From positions 1-9,602 of the forward strand of contig JACMQE010000106.1 in assembly GCA_014377145.1 (NCBI GenBank): a DNA stretch of 9,602 nucleotides, read 5' to 3'. Of the stretch, positions 1-8,037 are shown one piece after another. Each line of letters begins with the position of its first letter. The first letter of the stretch is position 1. Below the pieces are notes generated by a model. That model was given only the letters and a program-made list of their open reading frames with translations. It did not search any database and was not told where the DNA came from. Source of the stretch: Glaciimonas sp. (lineage in GTDB: Bacteria; Pseudomonadota; Gammaproteobacteria; Burkholderiales; Burkholderiaceae). A program made the translations under genes and the position numbers.

Positions 1-566
1 CCCATTAAAACACGCCAGGATAGCCCCGCCAAAAAGATCACATAAAATCCGGCTGCCAACACCAGCGAACCTGTCCCCAAGTCAGGTTGTCGCACAATTA
101 GGCCGACGGGTACGACTAGCAATAGCGCAGCTACGATGTAGTCGCGCCAAGTAATCATGCCTTCGCGCCTCTGGAAGTACCATGCCAACATCAAAGGCAT
201 GGCAATTTTCATAATTTCTGAAGGCTGAATTACTACCCCCAAATTTAACCAGCGACGTGAACCTTTTTTAATCATACCGAATAACGCCACTCCAATGAGC
301 AGCGTCACTCCGAAGGTGTAAATCGGTACGGAAAATCGCATCAAGGTCTGTGGCGGAATGCTAGCAGCAGCCCACATGACAACGAATGCTACGAGAATAT
401 TTCGCAGTTGATCTTCAACCCGTCCCGGAAAATCGATTCCGGCGGAATATAAGGTTACGATCCCGATCGACAAAATCAGAAAAATTATCAGCGACAGTGC
501 GCGATCAAATATCGCGATATGCGATTTAATAAAACGCCAGCAGGAATGCTCGGGGGACAAATTCAT
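1..566 (-). CDS. rodA: RodA, SEDS peptidoglycan glycosyltransferase (3' part missing at window edge)
   Basis: RodA polymerises lipid II into glycan strands during lateral wall growth, in complex with the class B PBP MrdA in the inner membrane. I translated this by hand from the ATG at 566-564, giving 188 complete N-terminal codons of a protein that is about 370 residues in the family. Visible are a short cytoplasmic N-terminus, several hydrophobic segments (about 22-42, 55-72, 80-98, 118-131, 142-158, 166-183), the conserved SEDS stretch GSRRWLNLG...QPSEIMK at about 102-120, and RQPDLGTGSLV at about 159-169. The catalytic Asp of the HTDFIF region lies beyond the window. It is the last visible gene of the mre-mrd cluster, 84 bases after mrdA. 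I see no strong Shine-Dalgarno before the ATG, so it may be translated by coupling or from a weak site. The identification is firm; the exact start is slightly less so. Confidence 0.95.
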   Translation of the reverse strand, partial: MNLSPEHSCWRFIKSHIAIFDRALSLIIFLILSIGIVTLYSAGIDFPGRVEDQLRNILVAFVVMWAAASIPPQTLMRFSVPIYTFGVTLLIGVALFGMIKKGSRRWLNLGVVIQPSEIMKIAMPLMLAWYFQRREGMITWRDYIVAALLLVVPVGLIVRQPDLGTGSLVLAAGFYVIFLAGLSWRVLM

Positions 567-650
567 GATTCAATTCTAAATAACCTACAGAAAAGCCAGA
601 GGGCGCTAGAGTTCAAACTGGCAAGCATAATGTAATAGAAAGCATCCCCT

Positions 651-2633
651 TTATTCGCGATTACCTGCGGTTTCAGCGCCGGGTTTGTAGGTTTTAGCAT
701 CGCCGGTTTCGGATTTAGCACCATCCGGGGAAGGCTGTTCATCCAGTGGTGGCATGCTCACGCCGAGCTTATCCCTATTACCGGGACGCTTGCCGAGTAA
801 ATAGTAATCCATTGCCTTACGCACAATGGGGGCTGCCGCTGCGGCACCAAAACCACCGTTTTCAACGATAACGGCAATCGCAATCGTCGGCTTATCAGCA
901 GGGGCAAAAGCTGTGTACAACGCATGATCGCGGAAACGCTCACCGACAGTATGGGTATTATATTTTTCATTTTGCTTGACGGTAAATACCTGCGCAGTTC
1001 CAGTCTTGCCGCCAGATTCATAGCCCGCCCCTGCAAAAATTCGAGCTGCTGTACCGGCGTGGGTCACACCGACCATCGCACGCTTCACAAAATCAATATT
1101 TTCCTGCTTTAACGGAATCCGAAAACTTTCTTTTGTTACTTTGACGGTATGCTTATGGGCGACACCATCCTCAATGATCTTTACCAGATGGGGCTTCATG
1201 ACAATGCCGTTATTCACCAGGGTCGCTATCGCGTGCGCTATTTGTAGTGGGGTGAAAGCGTTAAAGCCCTGCCCAATTCCTAGCGAAATTGTATCGCCGC
1301 CCTGCCATTTTTGCCTTGCAGTAGTTTTGTAGGCATTGCGCTTCCATGCGGTTGATGGCAGCAGACCACGACGCTCATGTTCCAGATCGATCCCGGTGAT
1401 CTGACCAAAGCCAAACGGTTTCATGAAATTGTGAATTGCATCTACGCCCAGATCGTTGGCTAACATGTAGAAATAGGTGTCGCAGGATTCAACAATCGCT
1501 TTGTACATGTCGACAATCCCATGCCCGCCGACTTTATCATCGCGGAAACGGTGCCCGCCGAGCATAAAAAAACCTTGGTCCCGGATGGATTGCTCTGGAG
1601 TACGCTTGCCAAGTTCTAGTGCTGCTAACGCCATAAATGGCTTATATGTTGATCCGGGTGGATAAGTCCCAGTCATTGGTCGATTAATCAATGGATGGTC
1701 GGGTGAGTTAAGCAGCTCGTCCCAGCTTTGCTGATCGATACCATCGACAAACAAATTTAAATCGTAGGTTGGCTGCGATACATACGCCAGAATATCGCCG
1801 GTCGAAGGATTGATCGCCACCATTGCGCCACGATGATCACCAAACGTTTGTTGGACTATTTTTTGCAGCTCGATATCGATCGAAAGAATCAGATTATTGC
1901 CAGGGATAGCTGAGGTGCGCGATAAGGTGCGAACCGCCCGTCCGCTGGCGGATATTTCGATTTCTTCGTAACCAGTGGTGCCATGTAGCTGGCTTTCGTA
2001 ACTCTTTTCTAGACCATCCTTGCCAATGTAATCGGTGCCTTTGTAATTGGCGACGTCGTCGCTGTCATCGATGGCCTGTGCGTCTGTTTGACTGATGCGG
2101 CCGAGGTAGCCGATCACGTGCGCAGCGACATCGCCGAGCGGATACTCGCGGAACAGACGCGCTTGTACGTTAACTCCAGGAAAGCGATAGCGTTGTACGG
2201 TAAATTTGGCGACTTCTTCGTCCGTTAACCGGGTTCTGATTGGTAAGCTGACGAAACTCTTTGAGTCATCTATCAGCTTCTTAAACCGACGCCGGTCTTT
2301 AGGCTCAATGGTGATGAGCTTCGCCAGATCATCAATGACCTCTTCCAGCTTGCCGTTAATTTTGGAGCGCGTAATTTCCAGCGTATAGGCAGAATAGTTG
2401 CGCGCCAGTACAACGCCGTTGCAGTCCAGTATTAATCCCCGATTCGGCACCACTGGCACTAACGAAATCCGATTTTCCTCGGCTTGCGCGGCATAAGTTT
2501 CGTGACGCACGATTTGCAGCCAAATGAAACGCCCCACCAAAAGGGAAAAACAAATCAGTGCGAATGCAACTGCAGCGGTGATTCGTAGCCGGAAGTTATG
2601 TAACTCGCGTTCGGTATTCTTAAATTCTGTCAT
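651..2633 (-). CDS. mrdA: Penicillin-binding protein 2 (MrdA), elongasome DD-transpeptidase
   Basis: PBP2 cross-links the peptides of new lateral-wall peptidoglycan in the periplasm as the partner of RodA. From the ATG at 2633 it is 660 aa, close to E. coli PBP2 (633). One N-terminal membrane anchor (about 16-40) is followed by the non-catalytic pedestal domain and the transpeptidase domain. The penicillin-binding motifs are intact: SxxK as STYK with nucleophile S328, SxD as SCD at 383-385, and KTGTA starting at K543. The last 40 residues are a hydrophilic Pro/Gly/Lys-rich tail. The reading frame can be extended 26 codons upstream to a TTG at 2711. I prefer the ATG because MTEFKNT followed by the anchor is the usual N-terminus, and the TTG has no ribosome site. 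The ATG also lacks a clear Shine-Dalgarno, and its A overlaps the TGA of a possible small ORF (ATGA), suggesting coupled translation. Confidence 0.97.
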   Translation of the reverse strand: MTEFKNTERELHNFRLRITAAVAFALICFSLLVGRFIWLQIVRHETYAAQAEENRISLVPVVPNRGLILDCNGVVLARNYSAYTLEITRSKINGKLEEVIDDLAKLITIEPKDRRRFKKLIDDSKSFVSLPIRTRLTDEEVAKFTVQRYRFPGVNVQARLFREYPLGDVAAHVIGYLGRISQTDAQAIDDSDDVANYKGTDYIGKDGLEKSYESQLHGTTGYEEIEISASGRAVRTLSRTSAIPGNNLILSIDIELQKIVQQTFGDHRGAMVAINPSTGDILAYVSQPTYDLNLFVDGIDQQSWDELLNSPDHPLINRPMTGTYPPGSTYKPFMALAALELGKRTPEQSIRDQGFFMLGGHRFRDDKVGGHGIVDMYKAIVESCDTYFYMLANDLGVDAIHNFMKPFGFGQITGIDLEHERRGLLPSTAWKRNAYKTTARQKWQGGDTISLGIGQGFNAFTPLQIAHAIATLVNNGIVMKPHLVKIIEDGVAHKHTVKVTKESFRIPLKQENIDFVKRAMVGVTHAGTAARIFAGAGYESGGKTGTAQVFTVKQNEKYNTHTVGERFRDHALYTAFAPADKPTIAIAVIVENGGFGAAAAAPIVRKAMDYYLLGKRPGNRDKLGVSMPPLDEQPSPDGAKSETGDAKTYKPGAETAGNRE

Positions 2634-2770
2634 GGGATATACGGCGTCATTTGCTGGCGCAGAAAGTCGTCGGGGCGGCCAAAAAATTGCCGCGTATAAT
2701 CGTCGGAACAATCAGCATAATCAGCAAAATTAGCAGCATCGACAGCATCTTTAAATCGGCCGATTATCAT
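2630..2770 (-). CDS. Possible 46-aa bridging ORF between mreD and mrdA (weak)
   Basis: A short frame begins with an ATG at 2770, inside the last codons of mreD but in a different frame, and fills the 117-base mreD-mrdA gap. Its TGA overlaps the mrdA ATG as ATGA. The frame could be entered further upstream, at 2842. It encodes an Asp/Ala-repetitive segment (DAVDAANFADYADCSDD) and ends QFFGRPDDFLRQQMTPYIP. There is no Shine-Dalgarno, no recognised domain and no known family. The only arguments for it are the exact ATGA junction and the absence of a ribosome site for mrdA, which together would suit termination-reinitiation. It may be a chance frame. Confidence 0.2.
   Translation of the reverse strand: MIIGRFKDAVDAANFADYADCSDDYTRQFFGRPDDFLRQQMTPYIP
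2699..2749 (-). repeat. Short 9-base-period repeats in the mreD-mrdA gap
   Basis: Read on the minus strand, GATGCTG occurs twice at 9-base spacing, followed by TGCTGATT twice at 9-base spacing. These are imperfect simple repeats with a triplet-compatible period, which is why the overlapping small ORF shows Asp-Ala repeats. They may mark recent replication-slippage growth of this spacer. Confidence 0.45.
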
Positions 2771-3263
2771 CGCGATTAATGGCCCGCCGTTGCGGAGCCA
2801 ATAATAGCCAGCTAAGTATTGGCCATAAGAGCATGCTAACAACGCTTTCGGTGAAATACAGCCATCCCGGAAATTTACCGCTGATAATTAATCGCAATAC
2901 CAGCTGCAATACTTGCGTGAGCAACAATAAAGGGAAAATATGGAGCGCCTGACCTATTGGAGAGAACCACAACACACGCCGATGGATCATGATCGTGAAG
3001 TAGGAAAGAAGCGTATAGGCCAACGCATTTTGACCCAGTAAGGTGGCATCGTGCACATCGACCAATAGCCCCATGCAGAATGCGATGACGATACCAATTT
3101 TACGTGATTGATGGATATTCCAGAACACCAACACCATTGCCACAAAATCCGGTACCGCTGGCCATTTCCCCCAAGGCATTAAATTAAGAAAAAATGCCAG
3201 TAGTAACGTCAGCCCAATAAAAAGTGGATTCGCTGGTAATAAAATATAGTGTGGACGGCTCAT
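2751..3263 (-). CDS. mreD: Rod shape-determining membrane protein MreD
   Basis: MreD is an integral inner-membrane component of the elongasome and associates with MreC. The product is 170 aa, normal for the family (about 160-170), and almost entirely hydrophobic, with about five membrane segments (roughly 14-28, 36-50, 55-68, 75-92 and 100-160 as two or three helices). Typical conserved stretches are PDFVAMVLVFWNIHQ at about 38-52 and GLLVDVHDATLLGQNALAYTLLSY at about 65-88. The C-terminus, PQRRAINRDDNRPI, is charged and cytoplasmic. The ATG at 3263 overlaps the mreC stop (ATGA). An AGGAG lies 8 bases upstream, inside the mreC 3' end, so this start is well supported. It is co-transcribed with mreC by all appearances. 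Confidence 0.96.
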   Translation of the reverse strand: MSRPHYILLPANPLFIGLTLLLAFFLNLMPWGKWPAVPDFVAMVLVFWNIHQSRKIGIVIAFCMGLLVDVHDATLLGQNALAYTLLSYFTIMIHRRVLWFSPIGQALHIFPLLLLTQVLQLVLRLIISGKFPGWLYFTESVVSMLLWPILSWLLLAPQRRAINRDDNRPI

Positions 3264-4339
3264 AGGCGACGCTCCTGGGAATTCTTGCGCGTAGCGCTGG
3301 TTTTGAAGCCTTCAGAAATACTCTTCAGTACAACGCTTTGTACAGCTTTAGCGGCCATTTTTGCAGCATCTTTATTTGCTTCTATGTTAGCTTTTTTAGC
3401 CGCTTCTTGCGCCTTTTCTCTAGAACTATCACTCAATCGGCGTTTGCTCAAGGTATCCACTTTGCCATTGTTTGGCGTCACCACATCTTCGGGGCGGGAC
3501 TCAGGATTTGGATCGACCAGCAAAATCAATAGTTGTTTGTGATGATCAATCCCTGCCATAGGTTTACAAACGATATGCGCAAATGCATCAGAAGATTTAT
3601 TTTCAACCAACACCACTTTAGCTACTGCCAGGCCCGGCGGATAAACTCCGTCAATACCTGACGTTACGAGTACATCATCTTTTTTGATATCGGCATTAGC
3701 AGCCATGAAACGCAGATCAAGGAAGCCTGACTGACCGCGACCATAGGCGACGCTACGCAAACCATTACGTAGAACCTGCACCGGAATCGCCTGATCTTTG
3801 TCGGTCAGCAACGTGATTTCAGAGGTAAATGGGAATACGCGGGTGACCTGTCCCACAATACCCGCATCGTCGATCACTGGCTGACCGGTCAGAACGCCTT
3901 GCTGCGAGCCGCGATCCATCACCACTTTGCGGGTAAAGGGGTCACGCGCATCATAGAGAATTTCGCTCATCACGGATTCGACTGGCAATTGTTGCTGTGC
4001 GCCAAGTAATTTGCGTAATCGGATGTTTTCTACTACGAGCAGTTGCGCTTGTTGTATTTGCTGCGCGTGCGTAGCTTGTTGATTGCGCAACTCGCGATTT
4101 TCTTTCTCTACCGCGGAAAGCGAAGAAAAGTAATCAACCATGCGATAGAGGGTGTCACGCGGCACTAAGGCCACCACTTGCGCGGGATATAACGCTATAC
4201 CAACTGCCTGGCGCAGGATTGTGAGTGCATGCAAACGTGCATCCGCGATTAACAGCGCCAAGGCGATCAAGGTGCAAACGATCGCTTTTAAGCGTGCCGA
4301 AGCGCCTTGCTTAAAGAGCGGCGGTGGGCTGTATTTCAT
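3260..4339 (-). CDS. mreC: Rod shape-determining protein MreC
   Basis: MreC is a bitopic inner-membrane protein whose periplasmic beta-domains contact PBP2 and activate the RodA-PBP2 synthase. From the ATG at 4339 it is 359 aa. It has a short cytoplasmic N-terminus (MKYSPPPLFKQGASAR), one membrane helix (about 17-36), a coiled coil (about 70-112, rich in Glu/Gln/Leu) and the two-lobed beta-domain (about 115-285) with the conserved DRGSQQGVLTGQPVID and TSGIDGVYPPGLAVAKV stretches. After the core there is an unusually hydrophilic tail of about 70 residues, rich in Ala and Lys. The frame can be extended three codons to a TTG at 4348, but MKYSPPPLF at the ATG matches the family N-terminus better. 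No strong Shine-Dalgarno precedes either. It lies 156 bases after mreB and overlaps mreD by ATGA. Confidence 0.96.
   Translation of the reverse strand: MKYSPPPLFKQGASARLKAIVCTLIALALLIADARLHALTILRQAVGIALYPAQVVALVPRDTLYRMVDYFSSLSAVEKENRELRNQQATHAQQIQQAQLLVVENIRLRKLLGAQQQLPVESVMSEILYDARDPFTRKVVMDRGSQQGVLTGQPVIDDAGIVGQVTRVFPFTSEITLLTDKDQAIPVQVLRNGLRSVAYGRGQSGFLDLRFMAANADIKKDDVLVTSGIDGVYPPGLAVAKVVLVENKSSDAFAHIVCKPMAGIDHHKQLLILLVDPNPESRPEDVVTPNNGKVDTLSKRRLSDSSREKAQEAAKKANIEANKDAAKMAAKAVQSVVLKSISEGFKTSATRKNSQERRL
3272..3276 (-). promoter_or_regulatory. mreD Shine-Dalgarno inside mreC
   Basis: AGGAG on the minus strand ends 8 bases before the mreD ATG and lies within the last codons of mreC. With the ATGA overlap, it fixes the mreD start and supports coupled translation. 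Confidence 0.75.
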
Positions 4340-4495
4340 CAATGACAAACAGTTGGTCGATTACCGGATTGGCGGAAGTACCGCACATAGATGATCGTCA
4401 AAACAAATGGCTGGATCCGGAACACCACGCTCAGCCAGTGGCAACCTACTTTAAAATCACAGTCTGCAAACAAATACACAATTCGTCTGGGTGAA

Positions 4496-5616
<1,121 letters not shown>

Positions 5617-5675
5617 TCTGCGCCCTCTAAAAACCTGCTGCACAATTCAATCCGAAAACTCAATCCCAAACTGTG

Positions 5676-5692
5676 ACGCAATGCAATTGCGT
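5676..5692. repeat. Perfect 17-base inverted repeat (ACGCAAT-GCA-ATTGCGT)
   Basis: Seven-base arms ACGCAAT and ATTGCGT are separated by GCA. It sits 137 bases upstream of the mreB ATG and 246 bases upstream of gatC, directly beside two further ACGCATT copies. Its size and symmetry suit a dimeric repressor or activator site, but I do not recognise the motif as that of a named regulator. Confidence 0.5.
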
Positions 5693-5697
5693 GCATT

Positions 5698-5723
5698 ACG
5701 CATTTGCAACACGCATTTGCAAC
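5698..5723. repeat. Two perfect tandem copies of ACGCATTTGCAAC
   Basis: The 13-mer occurs at 5698-5710 and again immediately at 5711-5723, followed by a partial variant ATTTTGCGG. Each copy contains the palindrome TTGCAA. With the adjacent inverted repeat there are four ACGCAWT words within 41 bases, which looks like a cluster of binding sites or a recent tandem duplication. Confidence 0.6.
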
Positions 5724-5805
5724 ATTTTGCGGACCTTGATTTGGTTTGAGGTGGTTTTTAAAGCTGCATTTCTGCGACATGCTACATGGACCCGATATTC
5801 TACCT

Positions 5806-5811
5806 TATAAT
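5806..5811 (+). promoter_or_regulatory. Candidate sigma-70 -10 box for gatC
   Basis: TATAAT is a perfect -10 hexamer 126 bases before the gatC ATG. The -35 position at 17-base spacing is TACATG (5783-5788), a poor match to TTGACA, so this is a tentative call. The palindrome TTTGTACAAA overlaps its last base and could be an operator. Confidence 0.3.
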
Positions 5812-5912
5812 TTGTACAAAATTGATCAGTGAAAAGCTCGAAATGCCTGCCTTTTACAAAGCTTTAAAAAGTTTTTACCGCCATTAAAGCATTTTTTAAA
5901 CCTTTTCAGCCG

Positions 5913-5932
5913 CACCAATTTGGTGTCACCAA
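5913..5932. promoter_or_regulatory. Overlapping dyads at the gatC translation start
   Basis: The stretch reads CACCAA-T-TTGGTG-T-CACCAA. The central TTGGTG is complementary to both flanking CACCAA words, giving two mutually exclusive inverted repeats that share one arm. The block ends 5 bases before the gatC ATG, and the central GGTG is the only Shine-Dalgarno-like run there (12 bases from the ATG, too far to be strong). It may be a DNA operator or a translational control element. Confidence 0.4.
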
Positions 5933-5937
5933 ACAAC

Positions 5938-6240
5938 ATGTCAATAGCCCTTTCAGACGTTAAGCGCATTGCCCAGCTTACACGCCTTGAGCTCACTGAA
6001 GACCAGTCCAGGACAACTTTAGAGGAACTCAACGGTATTCTTTCTTTGGTTGAACAGCTACGCGCGGTCGATACCACCGGCGTCGAACCATTAAGCCATC
6101 CGATTGCTGCGCTCCAGACTGATCTATCGCTCCGCCTGCGTGACGATGTCGTCACTGAATCCAATCATCGCGAGGAATATCAACTCACAGCACCGGCAAT
6201 CGAAGACGGTCTTTACTTAGTTCCAAAAGTGATCGAATAG
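5938..6240 (+). CDS. gatC: Asp-tRNA(Asn)/Glu-tRNA(Gln) amidotransferase subunit C
   Basis: GatC is the small belt subunit that wraps around GatA and stabilises the GatA-GatB interface of the tRNA-dependent amidotransferase. From the ATG at 5938 it is 100 aa, the usual family length. It begins with the conserved helix [22 protein letters not shown]. It continues with the [26 protein letters not shown] segment (about 29-55) and ends with [10 protein letters not shown]...[10 protein letters not shown], the typical C-terminal strand. The frame also runs upstream to a TTG at 5920, but that would add residues absent from the family. There is no good Shine-Dalgarno; overlapping CACCAA/TTGGTG dyads occupy that place. 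It is the first gene of the plus-strand gat cluster, divergent from mreB. Confidence 0.96.
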   Translation: MSIALSDVKRIAQLTRLELTEDQSRTTLEELNGILSLVEQLRAVDTTGVEPLSHPIAALQTDLSLRLRDDVVTESNHREEYQLTAPAIEDGLYLVPKVIE

Positions 6241-6269
6241 ATTTCCTATAAGAAACATATATAATTATC

Positions 6270-6330
6270 AACTAATAATATTCAACTTAATGCAATTTAT
6301 TAAAAATTACATTAAATTATTTAATTAGTT
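6270..6330. repeat. Nested AT-rich dyads after gatC
   Basis: The outer arms AACTAAT (6270-6276) and ATTAGTT (6324-6330) enclose a 29-base near-perfect inverted repeat at 6287-6315, with arms TTAATG and CATTAA, one C/A mismatch, then AATTT and AAATT around a 5-base loop. The two dyads are almost concentric (centres 6300 and 6301). As RNA this would be a long but weak AT stem; as DNA it is a candidate cruciform or bent segment. Confidence 0.45.
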
Positions 6331-6364
6331 AGCATTGCTGCTTTCGATATGATTCTAAGTTTTG

Positions 6365-6381
6365 TTTTGAAGCATTCAAAA
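6365..6381. repeat. Perfect inverted repeat (TTTTGAA-GCA-TTCAAAA)
   Basis: Seven-base arms are separated by GCA, the same arm length and centre as the inverted repeat at 5676-5692 in the other intergenic region, though the arm sequences differ. It lies 171 bases before gatA. Function unknown. Confidence 0.45.
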
Positions 6382-6394
6382 TCTCGCCCCGCGA

Positions 6395-6406
6395 TTCTGG
6401 CCAGAA
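6395..6406. repeat. Perfect 12-base palindrome TTCTGGCCAGAA
   Basis: A fully symmetrical 12-mer 13 bases after the preceding inverted repeat. It could be a dimeric binding site; no named regulator is recognised. Confidence 0.35.
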
Positions 6407-6478
6407 AATATTCATCGGCAGAACCCATTCGAATAAATTAACTATTTGTAACGTGCACCTGTAACACGTACCTTTAAT

Positions 6479-6497
6479 ACGCCCTGAATCAGGACGT
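6479..6497. repeat. 19-base inverted repeat upstream of gatA
   Basis: ACGCCCTGA-A-TCAGGACGT is symmetrical about position 6488 except for one mismatched pair (6482/6494). It ends 55 bases before the gatA ATG. The arms GCACCT (6455-6460) and AGGTGC (6498-6503) flank it, giving an RNA that could fold into a long stem when G-U pairs are allowed. This is a candidate operator or leader structure for gatA. Confidence 0.4.
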
Positions 6498-6552
6498 AGG
6501 TGCGTACAAAAATAATAAATCTATCTTTATTTACCCGGCAAGTTTCTATCAC

Positions 6553-8019
6553 ATGCATACAAAAACTCTTAAACAATTGTCCACGCTGTTACACCAAAAG
6601 AAAATTTCTTCTGTGGAATTGGCAACTACGTTTCTGGCGCGGATTAAGCAAAGCGATCTGAATGCATTTTTGCATGTGGATCAAGATTTAAGTTTGCAAC
6701 AAGCAAACGCCGCAGATCAACGCCTCGCGCAAAATGACAGCACCCCTTTGACCGGCTTACCTATCGCGCACAAGGATATTTTTGTCACGCGTGACTGGCG
6801 CTCAACTGCCGGGTCTAAAATGCTGGAGAATTATGTCAGCCCTTTTGATGCCACCGTGGTGTCGCATTTTAAAGATGCTGGCATGGTGCATTTGGGCAAG
6901 CTGAATTGCGATGAATTTGCGATGGGTTCGTCCAACGAAAATTCCTACTTCGGCGTGGTCAAAAATCCATGGGATAAAACCGCAATTCCTGGTGGCTCAT
7001 CCGGCGGTTCTGCGGCGGCGGTCGCTGCGCGCCTGACTCCGGCGGCGACGGGAACGGATACTGGTGGCTCCATTCGTCAACCCGCCTCGTTATGCGGCGT
7101 CACTGGTATTAAACCCACCTACGGCAGCGTCTCGCGCTTCGGCATGGTTGCTTTTGCATCGTCACTGGATCAGGGTGGCCCGATCGCGCAAACTGCAGAA
7201 GATTGCGCGCTCTTGCTGAATGCCATGGTAGGTTTTGACTCCCGTGACTCGACCAGCCTTCAACGTCAAAAAGAGGACTTCACCCACAATTTGAATAACG
7301 ATATAAAAGGTCTACGGATCGGTATTCCGCGTGAGTATTTCAGTAGCGGGCTCGCCTCTGACGTTGAGCAGGCGGTTCGCGCTGCCCTCAGTGAATATGA
7401 AAAATTAGGTGCCGTACTGGTCGATATTTCATTGCCAAAAACTGAACTGTCGATCCCCGTGTATTACGTAATTGCACCAGCCGAAGCATCGTCAAATCTC
7501 AGTCGCTTCGATGGCGTTCGTTACGGTCATCGTGCTGCCGATTACAAAAATCTAGCCGAGATGTATCAAAAGTCACGCACAGAAGGATTTGGCGAAGAAG
7601 TCAAACGTCGAATTTTGGTTGGCGCCTATGTTTTATCGCATAGTTATTACGATGCTTACTATTTGCAAGCGCAAAAAATTCGCCGTTTAATCGCGCAAGA
7701 TTTTCAGGTCGCACTGACTGGTCCTAACCGCTTGTGCGACATTATTATGGGCCCTGTTTCTCCTACCGTTGCCTGGGATTTTGGCGCAAAGGCCGAAGAT
7801 CCAGTAGCGAATTATCTGGCCGATATTTACACGCTATCAACCAGCCTGGCAGGCTTGCCCGGCATGTCCATTCCGTGTGGCTTTGGTCAGGGTGAGAAAA
7901 ACAATCGGCGTCCAGTTGGCTTGCAAATCATCGGTAATTATTTTGATGAAGCCAAATTACTCAACTTTGCGCATCAATATCAGCACGTAACCGACTGGCA
8001 TCTGCGTACGCCAGACTAA
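6553..8019 (+). CDS. gatA: Asp-tRNA(Asn)/Glu-tRNA(Gln) amidotransferase subunit A
   Basis: GatA hydrolyses glutamine (or asparagine) and passes the ammonia through a channel to GatB for amidation of the misacylated tRNA. At 488 aa it has the normal family length and is an amidase-signature protein. The catalytic triad is intact by alignment with known GatA: K74 in PIAHKD, cis-Ser S149 in [13 protein letters not shown], and nucleophile S173 in [14 protein letters not shown]. The rest of the amidase fold follows, with [14 protein letters not shown] at about 365-378 and a PGMSIPCGF glutaminase-pocket stretch near 436-444. The ATG at 6553 gives the expected N-terminus [13 protein letters not shown]. 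The ribosome site is weak. It is separated from gatC by 312 bases and from gatB by 737 bases, whereas the subunits are commonly close-packed. Confidence 0.98.
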   Translation: MHTKTLKQLSTLLHQKKISSVELATTFLARIKQSDLNAFLHVDQDLSLQQANAADQRLAQNDSTPLTGLPIAHKDIFVTRDWRSTAGSKMLENYVSPFDATVVSHFKDAGMVHLGKLNCDEFAMGSSNENSYFGVVKNPWDKTAIPGGSSGGSAAAVAARLTPAATGTDTGGSIRQPASLCGVTGIKPTYGSVSRFGMVAFASSLDQGGPIAQTAEDCALLLNAMVGFDSRDSTSLQRQKEDFTHNLNNDIKGLRIGIPREYFSSGLASDVEQAVRAALSEYEKLGAVLVDISLPKTELSIPVYYVIAPAEASSNLSRFDGVRYGHRAADYKNLAEMYQKSRTEGFGEEVKRRILVGAYVLSHSYYDAYYLQAQKIRRLIAQDFQVALTGPNRLCDIIMGPVSPTVAWDFGAKAEDPVANYLADIYTLSTSLAGLPGMSIPCGFGQGEKNNRRPVGLQIIGNYFDEAKLLNFAHQYQHVTDWHLRTPD

Positions 8020-8037
8020 CCTTCAAAAAAAGACCAT

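Larger units (their letters stand above)
6241..6552. other. gatC-gatA intergenic region, AT-rich and rich in inverted repeats
   Basis: These 312 bases contain no convincing gene. The first 90 bases (6241-6330) have 12 G or C in 90, far below the flanking genes. The rest has normal composition and holds several perfect or near-perfect dyads (6365-6381, 6395-6406, 6455-6503 paired ends, 6479-6497). A -10-like TAATAA lies at 6513-6518 without a good -35. No terminator with a T-run was found. gatA may therefore have its own promoter or be controlled separately, but the sequence alone does not settle this. Confidence 0.7.

Noticed and set aside
567..650. mrdA-rodA gap examined for a promoter or terminator
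   Set aside because: No paired -35/-10 hexamers and no stem with a T-run; it looks like a plain intra-operon spacer.
2634..2711. 26-codon N-terminal extension of MrdA from a TTG at 2711
   Set aside because: No ribosome site precedes the TTG, and the family N-terminus begins at MTEFKNT (ATG at 2633).
4340..4495. mreB-mreC gap examined for a terminator or attenuator
   Set aside because: Only a weak GCGG-TACTT-CCGC hairpin and a long-range TGGCTG/CAGCCA pair were found, with no T-run.
5920..5937. TTG start for gatC six codons upstream
   Set aside because: The ATG at 5938 gives the usual 100-aa GatC beginning MSIALSDV; the upstream codons are part of a dyad.
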